Shown piece after piece: positions 1 through 10,070 of a DNA stretch of 64,000 bases. The notes beneath the pieces were generated by a model. It saw only the letters and a program-made list of their open reading frames with translations, was not told the origin of the DNA and ran no database searches. Position 1 is the stretch's first letter; each line of letters opens with the position of its first letter. The position numbers and the translations under genes were made by a program. This DNA is from Escallonia rubra. Lineage: Eukaryota > Streptophyta > Magnoliopsida > Escalloniales > Escalloniaceae. The stretch spans positions 1 through 64,000 of the forward strand of contig JAVXUO010000847.1 in the NCBI GenBank assembly GCA_033065855.1, given 5' to 3'.

Positions 1-44
1 ATCTTGTCCCCATCTCCGTCCGTTACACAATGTGGCGGATGGAG
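1..44 (+). repeat. Left terminal inverted repeat of the MULE (possibly truncated by the window)
   Basis: It pairs with 7973-8016 in inverted orientation, about 75% identical by eye. It contains an imperfect palindrome of the type GTCCGYTACA...TGTGGCGGA at about 17-40. A second palindrome of the same type, GTTCGCTACA...GTAGACGG, follows at about 73-97. Confidence 0.7.
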
Positions 45-441
45 TGGCAGTTTTTCCTTATCCAATATAACATCGTTCGCTACATAATATAGTAGACGGT
101 GTATATATACACACCAAACCCCTAATTTTGAAAGTCATCTCCCTTCTTTCTTCTTCCCTATCTTCCCAGCGACGTTGGCAAGTAGATATGTGCATAATCT
201 TCCCAAGAAGTCCTTATATCATTCAATTAATCACGTAAGTTCACAAACCAACGTTTTATTTGTGTATAATCTAGAGTTTGTGAGTATTGCGCATGATTTT
301 GATTATGTATTGTATATGTGTAGGGGTGTGTGTGTGTGTGTGTGTAGATAATGTATTATGCATGTGCGACTATTGGCAATTTGCCAATGTTTGATATAAA
401 CTTCCAAACTTGATGTTTTTGCATAATTTCAGTCGCAAAAA

Positions 442-2390
442 ATGGCCTTTAACCCCGGACCAGAAAATCCCTCCGTGTTATATGACCAAGCAAATCATAT
501 TAGTACATCTATCTGGAATGGACAAGTAAGATACTTATTTTTTGTTTATTTTGTAACTCTCACGAACATTGTATACATTTTGCTTTGCTTAAATATTCTT
601 TGTTAATTCGTAAGAAAGAGCAACACTTATCACAGTAGAAGTAACTGAACAATTCGGAGAGTGGCGATTGAACAAAACCCAGAAAAAATTACCGTATGGA
701 ATGAGTTTTGGGATTTTACTTATGGGAATATCTTTCAGCAACTTGATCAGAACTTAATAGGTGCCCTTGTTGAACGGTGGAGAAGTGAAACGAATATGTT
801 TAACTTCCCTTTTGAAGCAATAACCTTAGAAGATGTAGGGTACATCTTAGGGTTACCGGTGACGGGACGACCAGTTATTCCTGCTAGGGCTTCCACAACA
901 AATAAGAGAGTTTCTATGGACTTCTTTGGTTCGATACCTGAGAATGAATTTGGCAATAGTGGGATAAAGTTGAAGTGGTTGGTAAAAACCTTCAGGCTTT
1001 TGCCAGAAAACTACATAGATGAGATGCTTGTGCTACACACAAAGGCTTTCTTGCTATAGGTGATGGAGGCAATTTTATTCCCAACGACGACAAAGAACAC
1101 AGTTCAATACAAATATTTAGCTTTGTTGGGTAACTTGCAAGAGGTTGGGGAGTATGCTTGGGGTGCAATAACACTTGCATACTTGTATCGAGCATTGCAC
1201 AAGGCAACGAGGCCTGACTGCAAAGCTATATGTGCATGTCTCTCATTGTTGCAGGTATATCATATAACTCCTTTTAATTACATTTTTTATTAGTCAGTGT
1301 ACAATTAATTTGGACAACACAACTCTAATTTGTCTTTGTTCTCAGGTGTGGTCTTATAAACAGTTTAGTCTCGGCGCACCCAACCATAGGGAGGGAACCA
1401 ATAATGTGTGGCCTCGGTTATGCGGTTGGGAGTACAGTCAGAGGGAAAGCCACTACCCGAACAGAAATGATCCCCATCATAACATTGTGTTCTATCGGGG
1501 GGAGTTCGACTCACTATCTCCAGGTCAAATATTTTGGGCGTTGTACAAACATTTGGAGGGACGGGTGTCATAGTCGTTCGCATTCACACTCTCTGGGTAG
1601 CAACACACTCCACTGATCTATTTCGAGATCGCGGAGTGCTAACTACCGGATAACGCCATGCACCATTTTGAGTGCCTACAAGGGTTGCCAGCTGATGCCC
1701 TAGACATGAAGGTTAACAGGAACCTACCAAGTGTCCAAAGGTTTGGGTAGGTGAATGCGCTCGAATTTTGCGCTGCCGAACTTGAACTGTGGGATTCTTG
1801 GCAAGACACGCTGGCAGCCATTGTGTCGGCCTATGGTCAACATCGAGCAGTATCTGGGGTGGTACTACCTCATCACCCGAAGAGAATAGCCCTAATAAAG
1901 TGGACAAGAGGCCAGAAATACCGTCTTAGGGGTCAGATTGATGAGCTTAGGGCATTTGAGCTCGTAAGTTTCCTAATGGCTTTCAATTGAATTTGATCTC
2001 GTAAGTTTCGCATTCAATCTCATTCTTGTTTAAAGTTACTTATTATCTAATTAGATGTAGGTTGATGCCTCGCTCGCCTTCTTCAAGAAACTGAGTGAGC
2101 AGAAAGTATCTGTTGGATACCATGGGAGCAGATCTTTGCTCCCATTCTGTGATATTGGCGCATGGCTGCGGGGATTTTGTGAGCCGCTATACAGGACAAT
2201 CTTCGGACCTGAGCCCGGGAATGGATTATCCCAGGTGGCAGCCTCCCCATGTGAGCGAGGGATACGGTGATCCCTCGGGGCAGCTGGGATGTGTGATGCT
2301 TGGGGGCCACCATCGGGTATGGGAATGGCTCATTGGGATGAGTAGAGTCAGCCCTCGTTTGCTTTGCTTGGGGACTCGGAGGTTACATTA
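442..2390 (+). pseudogene. Plant mobile domain (PMD, MAIN-like / 'PP7 long form' type) gene, degenerate
   Basis: A first exon candidate is 442-525 (starts MAFNPGPENPS, ends SIWNGQ before GTAAG). The best-preserved part is 661-1059, with FNFPFEAITLEDVGYILGLP followed by VTGRPVI, the signature segment of the PMD where the family motif reads roughly 'PFGEMTPTLEDVALLLGLPVDGRPV'. Further exon-like blocks are 1060-1255 (LYRALHKATRPDCKA), 1346-1573 (VWSYKQFSLGAPNHR; FYRGEFDSLSPGQIFWALY), 1751-1960 (WDSWQDTLAAIVSAYGQHR, then a basic coiled stretch) and 2063-2280. In-frame stops separate several blocks, so I treat it as a pseudogene. PMD proteins of the MAIN/MAIL1 group act in transcriptional silencing in Arabidopsis; transposon-borne copies have no settled role. 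Exon borders beyond the first are approximate. Confidence 0.68.
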
Positions 2391-2765
2391 GCTACTCAGA
2401 CTCAAGTCACATAAGAGTTCAACTTTGTGAACTTCAACCTCTCTAAGTCACTGTCACTCGTCCCGGGGGCAGGACCTTCCACTTCTGGCCTTGGGATACC
2501 TGAGGAGCCTCAAGGAGGACAATATCCCTCGGTCAATCACCTGTCAATCCCTCTTATCTCAAAGGGAATATGTTGAAGCCTTTGAAGCCAGCAAAACATC
2601 CCCTAGTCCACCAACGATACTTTAGCGAGCCCCCACAACTACGCTAGGAAAGTGGTGTGGACTGCAGTGTCGTCTCGTGGGACGGAATGTTCACCCTCAG
2701 GTCGGGTCGTTGGTTGGAAGATACGGTGATGACTGCCTATGTAGGAGGTCAAAGTTTCTACTTGG

Positions 2766-2940
2766 CTGTCCGCTACACTATGTAGCGGACGGTCTAAGGG
2801 GCCAAATTTTTTCTAAATGTTGGAGGTCAATGTTTCTGCTAGGCCGTCCACTAGACTATGTAGTGGACGGTTAACACGGACAAAAATTTCTAAGTGTTGG
2901 AGTACAATGTTTCTGCTAGACTATGTAACGAACGGTCTAA
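2766..2940 (+). repeat. Three direct repeats (~80 bp period) each centred on a GTAGCGGAC-type palindrome
   Basis: Three diverged units follow one another. Each holds a short palindrome (CCGCTACACTATGTAGCGG; then CCACTAGACTATGTAGTGG; then a half-site, GACTATGTAACGAACGG) followed by GTCTAA(A/G)GGGCCAA and TCTAAGTNTTGGAG. The same palindrome type sits in both ends of the surrounding element (17-40, 73-97, ~7980-8000). The repeats lie between the two convergent genes. Binding sites for the element's transposase, or remnants of a nested related end, are the likely explanations; neither is proven. Confidence 0.65.
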
Positions 2941-3937
2941 AGGGCCAATTGTTTTCTAAGTATTGGAGCCCTATGAAGTGTTGGATGCTAATGTTTTTTA
3001 TTGGCCAATGGTACGGTAAAATGTAAAGAAACACAATTCATGAATAACCCAATGGTACGGTAAAATTTGAGTATCAATAAACATCTAGGACTATAATTCA
3101 AATACAACGTCCACATACTTGATGGCTCATAAAAGATTATTACAAAGTCCGTGAACTAAAGGTCCACTTCAGCTTCTTTTTCGTTTGCAATGCAAAACGC
3201 CTGGACTTATCCCCAGTGCCTTGTAATGGTTCTGCTTGTCATGGTTGGTTATTTTGCTTCACAATGCACACCTTCTAAGCTTTTTAGGTTGGGTTGCTTG
3301 TTCAATAGAGCTCTTCATCCGTGTAGATCTCTTGCGACCTTTTCACTGCGATATAATTGGATCCAAAGGCTGAATATCATTTTCTTCTTCCTCCACCGGC
3401 TCATCATCTTCTGATCCCTGCGTAGACTCAGTGTCAACCGTAAGACTGATTGAAGCTACTTCAAACTGGTCAACAATGGGTTCTTGCTGCTCCGTTATAT
3501 CGCGGAGATGTTTATATCCGGCCATTGTAGTAGCACCTTTTACGGCCAAAGGTGTGAACATTGTCACCAGTTAATTATACTACAATGTCTCTGATTCTTC
3601 AAAATCAGTATAAGGATGCTCCGGAAAGGCAATGATATCGTGCAACCTTAGTCCACCACGCCAAGACGTATTTATCGGGGATTGCCTTGATTTTCTTTTG
3701 AGTGAAAAATCGCAGAATATGTCAACACAGCATGCCATGGAACTCAAACTTCTTGCAAACACATGTCACCGAATCCATCTCTATGTTATGGCTCACCATA
3801 TATAGTCTACGCACCTTCTCAGGAGCGAAGTCGTTCATCAACGAATAAACCTTGTATTCCATGTAGACTTTCCTGCCACGTTGTTTATACTATATCGTCC
3901 CGGCTTTTGCAGCTCTACTGGGTATTGCATGAACATC

Positions 3938-3942
3938 TCCTT
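3938..3942 (+). repeat. Target-site duplication TCCTT, left
   Basis: Five bases identical to 6000-6004, directly abutting the TG of the solo LTR. Confidence 0.88.
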
Positions 3943-5999
3943 TGTTAGACCCCTCATATTTAAATGCTTATTAGAGAGAGAGAGAGAGAAGAAAATAAAA
4001 TAAAATTAGAGAGTATGGGGACGTAATGGGTATTTTGGAATTTTAATTGTTTTAGGAATATAAGTATATACCTTTTAAGACTTCTGATAACATACAGACT
4101 ATTTTCTTAAGCCTCCAGAGAATCCCTAGGAAGAGACCTTTGGTGTAATTGGATTAGAGAAGATCCAAGGCTTGGAGTTGATTTGTGCAATTAGAGGTAA
4201 TGATTTACTATTCTTTTGAATTCCAAATCAGCGTTGGACCGATCCATCCTATTATATTAAGATTTAATCTTTCAAATCTGCATAATTATTGGAATCAGTT
4301 TGTTTTAATTTTGAGGGTTTCGTGATCTCTGTAAATTGTTACCATCACTGCTCTTCGGATACAGACATTCTGACATTGCGTCCAAATTGGTTGCAGCAAA
4401 AAGGCTTTGCGTTATTCTTGTGATTTGTGTTAGCCGTAGAAGTTGGTAACTTAATCTAAATTCCATTGACCTGAAAATGGTTCAGCCCATTCTGTTGGTT
4501 CGAAAGCATTAGTATGAACCTTGTCATTAAAGACTATTGACCTTACTTGTTTTCTTTTTATTCTAGTTCCAATCATTGGCTTCTAAATTTGTCATCATCT
4601 TGTCATTACTACCATGATTCTTTTGTCTTCATACCAGTTGGAGTTATGGCAAGTATTCTATTAAGGAAAAAATTTGGTTGCTACTCCTGTTGGAGGAATC
4701 TTCCTCCTACTTCTTATATAGCGACAATCAATTGTCTCTAAATGTTTCTAGTGGCTTTTATTTAGTGACGCTAAAAAAATGATGCTAATAATTGTTGCTG
4801 AAAGTGTTAGAAGAAAGGTCGCTTAAAACATTTAGCGACTATTAATTGTCACTATACATGGGGTTGAAGGAAGATTCCTACAACCCGGGAATGAGCCAAA
4901 GTTTGTTCTTCTATTAATAATACTTTGAATGTTTGGCAATAGTTTTGTCATGTGCCTCTCGTGACATTATCAGTGTTGTTTTGACCCTTTACAGAACCGT
5001 GCTTCTTGGTTTCAGATTCATGGTGATTTGTTTTTCCTTCTCGCCTTTAAATTTTGTATTTTCGCGAGTTATTTTTTTAAAACTCCACTTTTGTTGATTT
5101 TATTATTTCACCTCAAGCCAATCACAAGCTAATTTATTGATTTGACAGTAATCACGCTATTTGAATGTTGTACCCTACTTTGGTGTGTGCCACCTGATAA
5201 GGTTTAACTTTTGAGCCACTCTTTAGCGTGCGTCATAGGCCGCTAGCTATGTGTGGCTCATGTGTAATCATCATTTATAGGCAACTCATTGGTGTCGGGC
5301 CTATTTATTGGCATCTAATTAATTATGTATTTCAGTGAGCCATGTCACGTGTATGTGATTCTTCTGTTTCTAACTTACCCACGTAGATTGGAGTGTGGGC
5401 TAGCTCAGTGAGATGAGCTAGAGATTGCAATTTTATTTTCTGAACCTTGTCCCACGTGTCAGTGATGGCATGTGTGAACTTATTCTGAATGACTCTCTTG
5501 TGTTTGTCTCTGTACAAAACTATCTTTTGACATTTTGAAATTCTTTTGCGTATCTGTTCCGTTAAAAAATTATGTATGTCCGCAATTTCGTTTTCTCATA
5601 CATTTTGTATCCTTTTTGGTTGGTCCGTTGAGCGACCTTACTGGGCATTTGGCTCACTCCCTTATTGTTTTCCTTTCAGGTGATCAACAGAGGCTAGGGG
5701 ACTAGATAACAGGGCTAGCTGTGTGACCGAGAGTTAGCAGTTTATTTTCAGAGTTAGTAAGACTATTTTAGAAAGTTATAATAAGAGGGAAAAATTGTGA
5801 TTCTGATTTCACTTTGGAACTCCAGGTAGGACTACTTGAGATTACGTAACTATTTTAAGTCAGTGTGGCAGTTACTCATGTTTCTTGGAGATTAATTCTT
5901 AGATGCTTTGAATACATTGTTTGGGAGACTTTTGGATATTTGAGGTTTTTCTTTCATTGTTTATTTGACATTAACGCTCCGAAAATTTGGGGTGTTACA
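3943..5999. mobile_element. Solo LTR (2,057 bp) inserted in the FAR1 gene
   Basis: The segment begins TGTTAGACCCCTCA and ends TTTGGGGTGTTACA, i.e. TG...CA. It is flanked by a perfect 5-bp direct repeat TCCTT (3938-3942 and 6000-6004). The FAR1 reading direction continues on both sides, which fixes the insertion point. No gag, pol, PBS or polypurine tract is seen inside, so this is a single LTR left after recombination rather than a full element. Its length and end sequence are typical of plant Ty3/gypsy LTRs of the Tekay/Del kind, but the lineage is an inference. It includes a GA microsatellite near 3974-3988 and a nested MITE at 4689-4883. Confidence 0.88.
4689..4883. mobile_element. Small MITE nested inside the solo LTR
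   Basis: About 195 bp with ~58-bp inverted arms: the left arm starts GTTGGAGGAATCTTCCTCC, and the right arm on the minus strand starts GTTGTAGGAATCTTCC. Both continue to a shared TAGCGACAAT/TAGTGACAAT block and a CTAAATGTTT block. The centre repeats the motif GCGAC/GTCGC. No clear target duplication was found. It is the innermost layer of a three-level nest (MULE, LTR, MITE). Confidence 0.7.
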
Positions 6000-6004
6000 T
6001 CCTT
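6000..6004 (+). repeat. Target-site duplication TCCTT, right
   Basis: Five bases identical to 3938-3942, directly following the terminal CA of the solo LTR. Confidence 0.88.
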
Positions 6005-7972
6005 CGTATAGACTTTTGTACCATTTACCTCCAGCGGGGTCTCAAGCAACATTCTTCTTTGTTTGTACGTACTTGTAAAGTCCGCAGCTCTTTCTTTCAC
6101 GAATATATGTGCAACCGTTTTTTGGGCACTTATGATGAAACTCTTCAAATTCGTAGATGTACCTACATAGCTATCGAAAAGGGCATTCATAGATTCACTT
6201 ATGCACATCGTTTTCATGTCCGCAGAAAAATACATTCTCGTGTAAACACCAACCCATTGCTCTTTGAGCTCATACAAGTGTTGGAGCCACTTGTGGTCTT
6301 GTAATGTGTAATTCTTAACAAGCTTTTCCACCTCTATTCAAATTCCTCAATCGTTAACTACTTGTTAACGCACCTGTCAAAATCTTGTTCAAAGTTTGGA
6401 TACTTTGCATAGACGTGATGCAGATGTTCAGGGTATTTGTTGCTTATATGCCAAGTGCACAAGTTGTGTCGAGTGTCTAGGAAGACGATAGCAATAGCCT
6501 TCTTCATTGCCAAATCTTGATCGGTGATAATAACTTTAGGTGCTTTGTTGTTCACGGCTTCCAGCCACGTCTTAAACAACCATACAAAAAAACTCTCGCT
6601 CTCGTCCCTTAACAATATGAACCTAAACAGGATGGAGTGATAATGATGATTAACGCCTGTGAAAGGAGCGAACGGCATCGAGTACTTGTTGGTACGATAG
6701 GTGGTGTCGAAAGTCAAAACATCCCCAAAATGCTGATAAGCAAGTCTTGAACGACTGTCGACCCAAAAATTGTGGTAACTCGGTGCTCGTCGTCAAGTTA
6801 TACTCATAAGTAAACTGCGGGTCCTCCATCTGCATCCGCTTCAATAGGCTCATTGTGGATTGAGCACCATTGATGTCATACACGGATCGGCTTTAGGTTC
6901 GGACCGTGTTACGAACGTCTGTCGTGTTGAAGTTCAGATTCTGAATTTCTCCAGCCTGTTCAGCAAGAACATTAACAATGTCGGTAGGACCTATCCACGC
7001 ATTACTCATTTTGTGAATCAGGCTCCTTGTGACATTACTCATCTTCTTGTGTTGATGCATCTGACTCACCTTCAAAGGGGTTACTAACGGGTGATTGTGT
7101 GTCAATTCCAAGCTAGTAATAAGCCAATGATCTTGCTTGGGTTTATGGCTTACGAACATCTTGACCTTGCAATTCGTGCGCACAAAAAAGTCCCGTCTTC
7201 GCGACGCATATCCTATTTCGTCATCACTATCATCATTACCGACGTATTTCTCATTTTGTAATGGGTGTCTCTGCTCCTAGACACTCATATAACTGTGAAC
7301 ATATATTTTTTTTGTTATGTTGCTTGTTCTAGTTGTCTAGATTCTAATGCCAAAACCAACCCTCAAGGAATACGCTAAAAAACATTTCCAATGTTCAAAA
7401 CGTTCGCCCCTAGATACGGGTCACTAGCATCTACTGGGGTGTTCGAGTTTGACATGAAATCTGACATTGTGAAACAAGACCTATGTAGAAATAAATTATG
7501 TTTAAGTATAACAGTTGTAACATTTTTTAGGCATGGAAATTAATTACAAAAATATAATTTCTTGAACATAACAAATAAAAATTACTTTGATGAATAGACT
7601 AATTTAGCATGCCAAATACAACAAACACAATCTCAAAAAAATTATGTTTAACTATCAAATTGTAACATTTTTTAGGCATGAAAATTAATTACAAAAATAT
7701 AATTTCTTGAACATAACAAATTAAAATTACTTTGATGAATAGACTGATTAAGCATGCCAAATACAACAAACATAATCTCAAAAAAAATTATATAAACATC
7801 CAAAAAAAACTTCAACATTCTACCTATAAGCTTTTGAGATCACAAACTTACCTCGCTTGAGTGAAGCTTGAAACATGGTTGCTTGAAGCTTGGAACTTGA
7901 AGGGAGCATAAAATGGAGAGCTGAAAATGGAAGAAGAGCTGAGAATTAGGGCATTTTTTGGTATATCTGCAA

Positions 7973-8016
7973 CTTTGTCCTCCACACTGGGTAGCGGACA
8001 AAAATGGGGATAAGAT
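7973..8016 (-). repeat. Right terminal inverted repeat of the MULE
   Basis: Read on the minus strand it starts ATCTTATCCCCAT and then GTCCGCTACCCAGTGTGG, matching the window start. Only one palindrome unit is present here against two on the left, so the right arm looks shortened by about 50 bp. Confidence 0.7.
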
Positions 8017-8671
8017 GTGACATGTTTCCAGCCAAAAATCCAGACTCTTCAATGAATAACTATCAAAAACAAAAGGAGGTAGGCTAAGGAAAAAAAAAGT
8101 GTGTTATCATGCACGGTTTTATATAATCCTAATAAAACTTAACCTCTTTAGGTGCTGTTACTATAAAACTTATCCTGTAAAAATTATAGTCTTAATAGAA
8201 AATCAAACCTTTAAGACTGTTACTATCTCTTAATTCCTTTCAGTCGGCACAACAGGCACCTTTCGCCTAGCGTCAGTTCAATCCATTTTCAATTACCAGA
8301 CAGCCTGCTTCAAAATCAAGCAGAATAATGCAACCAGTCACTTATTTTTGGATGTCATAACCTTCGGCAATCGGGTAGAGAATTCAAAAACAGAGAAGAG
8401 ATGCTTAATGTGTTGCATCTGCGACGGAGGTAAGCATGCCATCCAGTATTTAATCCCATTAGTGATCAAACCTGGATGACCAGCCTAAGAACTTAAAGTG
8501 GTGGAGCATTTGATGTTCTGAGATTGCTCGAGGTAACTTTAGAGGAATATTATGTTATTCTAAGCTTTACCCTGGGCTTGTGGCCTTATGCACCAAGTTT
8601 AACAAATTAATGTTACTATAATTACCACTTCTTTGCAAAAATAAGTTACAAGAGGGAATTGGAAACTTTTC
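8017..8671. other. Intergenic stretch, nothing recognised
   Basis: AT-rich DNA between the right end of the MULE and the next element; no open frame, RNA gene or repeat that I can support. Confidence 0.5.
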
Positions 8672-9746
8672 GGTCTGTTTGACAAATCTGTAGTTTTTAG
8701 TTTTGGTTTTCTAAAAAATAAAAACCAAAACTAGTTGTGGTTTTTATTTTGGACAAAAATTCATTGGTGTTTGATAGAAGACATTATTTTCAGTTTTCAG
8801 TATTTTTTTCTTCTTCTTTCCTTTTTTCTCTTTCTTTTTTTGATTCCTAGTCCCCATCTCAACACACAGATCACCACCAACCACTGCCCATTGCCACCAA
8901 CCCTCCGCCATGCTCGCCACCAACCACCATCCACTGCCACCACCCGCCATAACCACCCAACACCATCACTGAACCACATGACGTCACCACCACCCAAACC
9001 CATTGACGAACTGAACTCCACGATGTCACCGTGACCGATCCACCACGATGCGCAGATCTACCGCGTTTCATTGCAGATCTGGAAAACTTGGAGAGCAATC
9101 TAGCAAATCTAGCAAACTTTGGTTGGTATTTTGGGTGGCGGTGATGTTGGGGTGGCGACGATATTGACGTGGGTGGAGCAGATCTGTGATGGTACTGCTA
9201 CGACGGGTGGGCAGATCTTTGGTGTGGTGGTGATGGTTGGGTAGGTGAGTCGCGTCCGTGGTGGCGTTGGGTGGAGCAGATTTGTAACGATGGAGCATAT
9301 CTGCAACAGTGGGATAGAATAGTCGGTGCAGTAGCAGCAGCGGGGCAGTGATGTGAGTGGCGACGGTGGTGGGGTGGCGGCCTTAGTCTCTTTCATGGTG
9401 GTGGTGGTGGTGTCTTTAGGTGGGGTGGGTGGGGTTGAGGGGCAGAGGGAGGGCGATGGTGGCCATGGTGGCGACGCACCTGGTCTGGTGTTGGTGGTGG
9501 TTCTTCTGTGTGGTGTTTTTCTCTTAAATTTTACTCAATTTTTGCTTCTAATGAAATTCGAAGGTTGGATCTAAAAAAAAAAACTCAAAACTCAAAAATG
9601 GAGTTTTCAATAACAACTCCATTTTAAAAACTGGTTTACAAAACTGAAGGGGGGGGGGATGAAAACTGTGTGCCACGCAATTTTTCTTTCTCCAATTTAT
9701 AAAACTGGAGAAAAAACTGGAAACTTAAATGTTGTCGAACGCTACC
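8672..9746. mobile_element. Non-autonomous TIR element with a GGTGG/CCACC-rich core (hAT-like ends)
   Basis: The left end reads GGTCTGTTTGACAA; the right end on the minus strand reads GGTAGCGTTCGACAAC. Both follow the GGT..GTTYGACAA pattern common in plant hAT-type MITEs. Subterminal DNA is rich in runs such as TTTTGGTTTTT and AAAACTGG. The centre (8870-9500) is strongly strand-asymmetric CCACC/GGTGG sequence with repeated GCAGATCTG-like words, and it gives long spurious open frames on both strands. No 8-bp target duplication is evident, so the family call is tentative. Confidence 0.5.
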
Positions 9747-10070
9747 TTAGTTGTTGCTTTGCTACTTCACTCAAAATTTTAAATGCAACCAAACTTCTTG
9801 GCTTTACCGTGATCTTTCCATTTAAAATAAAAAATGAAAAGAAAGAAATTAGATTCTCAGGCTTATGAAAAATATCTTTCGTGATGCCGATTTGTTATAA
9901 TGAGAATTACTAACGTCAGAGTATGCTATTATGTTGTCTTTCTGTAAGGTCAGAGTACGTAGACATTTAGCGATGATCTTAAAGTAACAAAATTTGTAAG
10001 AGAAGTACTATATGTTATCAACTTCCTTAAAACAAATAAAATGGCTTTACCATCTATTTCAACAAATCTG

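Larger units (their letters stand above)
3343..7240 (-). pseudogene. FAR1-related MULE transposase, interrupted by a solo LTR
   Basis: Reading leftward: a FAR1 DNA-binding region at 7240-6893 (TNCKVKMFVSHKPKQDHW, SLELTHNHPL); a MULE transposase domain at 6883-6358 with the presumed catalytic acidic residues in LTFDTTYRTNKYS and VIITDQDLAMKKA, plus CTWHISNKYP; and a post-domain region at 6331-6000 (ISESMNALFDSYV, likely third acidic residue). The gene is cut at 6000 by the LTR insertion 3943-5999 and resumes at ~3937 leftward. There the SWIM zinc finger is visible (VCKKFEFHGMLC-stop-HIL at ~3755-3720), with a TGA where an arginine codon is expected. A one-base frameshift lies at the A-run ~6765-6769. 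FAR1-family proteins are domesticated relatives of such transposases; here the TIRs and decay indicate a transposon gene. The segment 3343-3567 is an acidic tail of uncertain membership. Confidence 0.8.
1..8016. mobile_element. Mutator-like element carrying PMD and FAR1/MULE genes, left end at or beyond window start
   Basis: The first ~44 bases of the window are matched, in inverted orientation, by bases ~7973-8016: both begin ATCTT(G/A)TCCCCAT, then GTCCG(T/C)TAC and TGTGG(C/A)GGA. Similarity continues patchily inward: CCTAATT followed by a CTTCTTCC-rich stretch occurs at ~110-170 on the left and, inverted, at ~7910-7950 on the right. Between these ends lie a plant-mobile-domain gene on + (442-2390) and a FAR1-type MULE transposase gene on - (7240-3343), pointing towards each other. 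Inverted ends plus a MULE transposase are the normal make-up of a Mutator-like element; PMD genes are known to travel with plant transposons. The left terminus and its target duplication lie outside the window, so the true length is unknown. Both genes are broken, so this copy is dead. Confidence 0.72.

Noticed and set aside
661-1059. Protein phosphatase 7 gene
   Set aside because: Database names such as 'phosphatase 7 long form homolog' come from a fused PMD; no metallophosphatase motif is present here.
8735-9574. Long open frames on both strands in the GGTGG/CCACC region
   Set aside because: They overlap in several frames and consist of G/V/W or T/P/H repeats dictated by trinucleotide composition.
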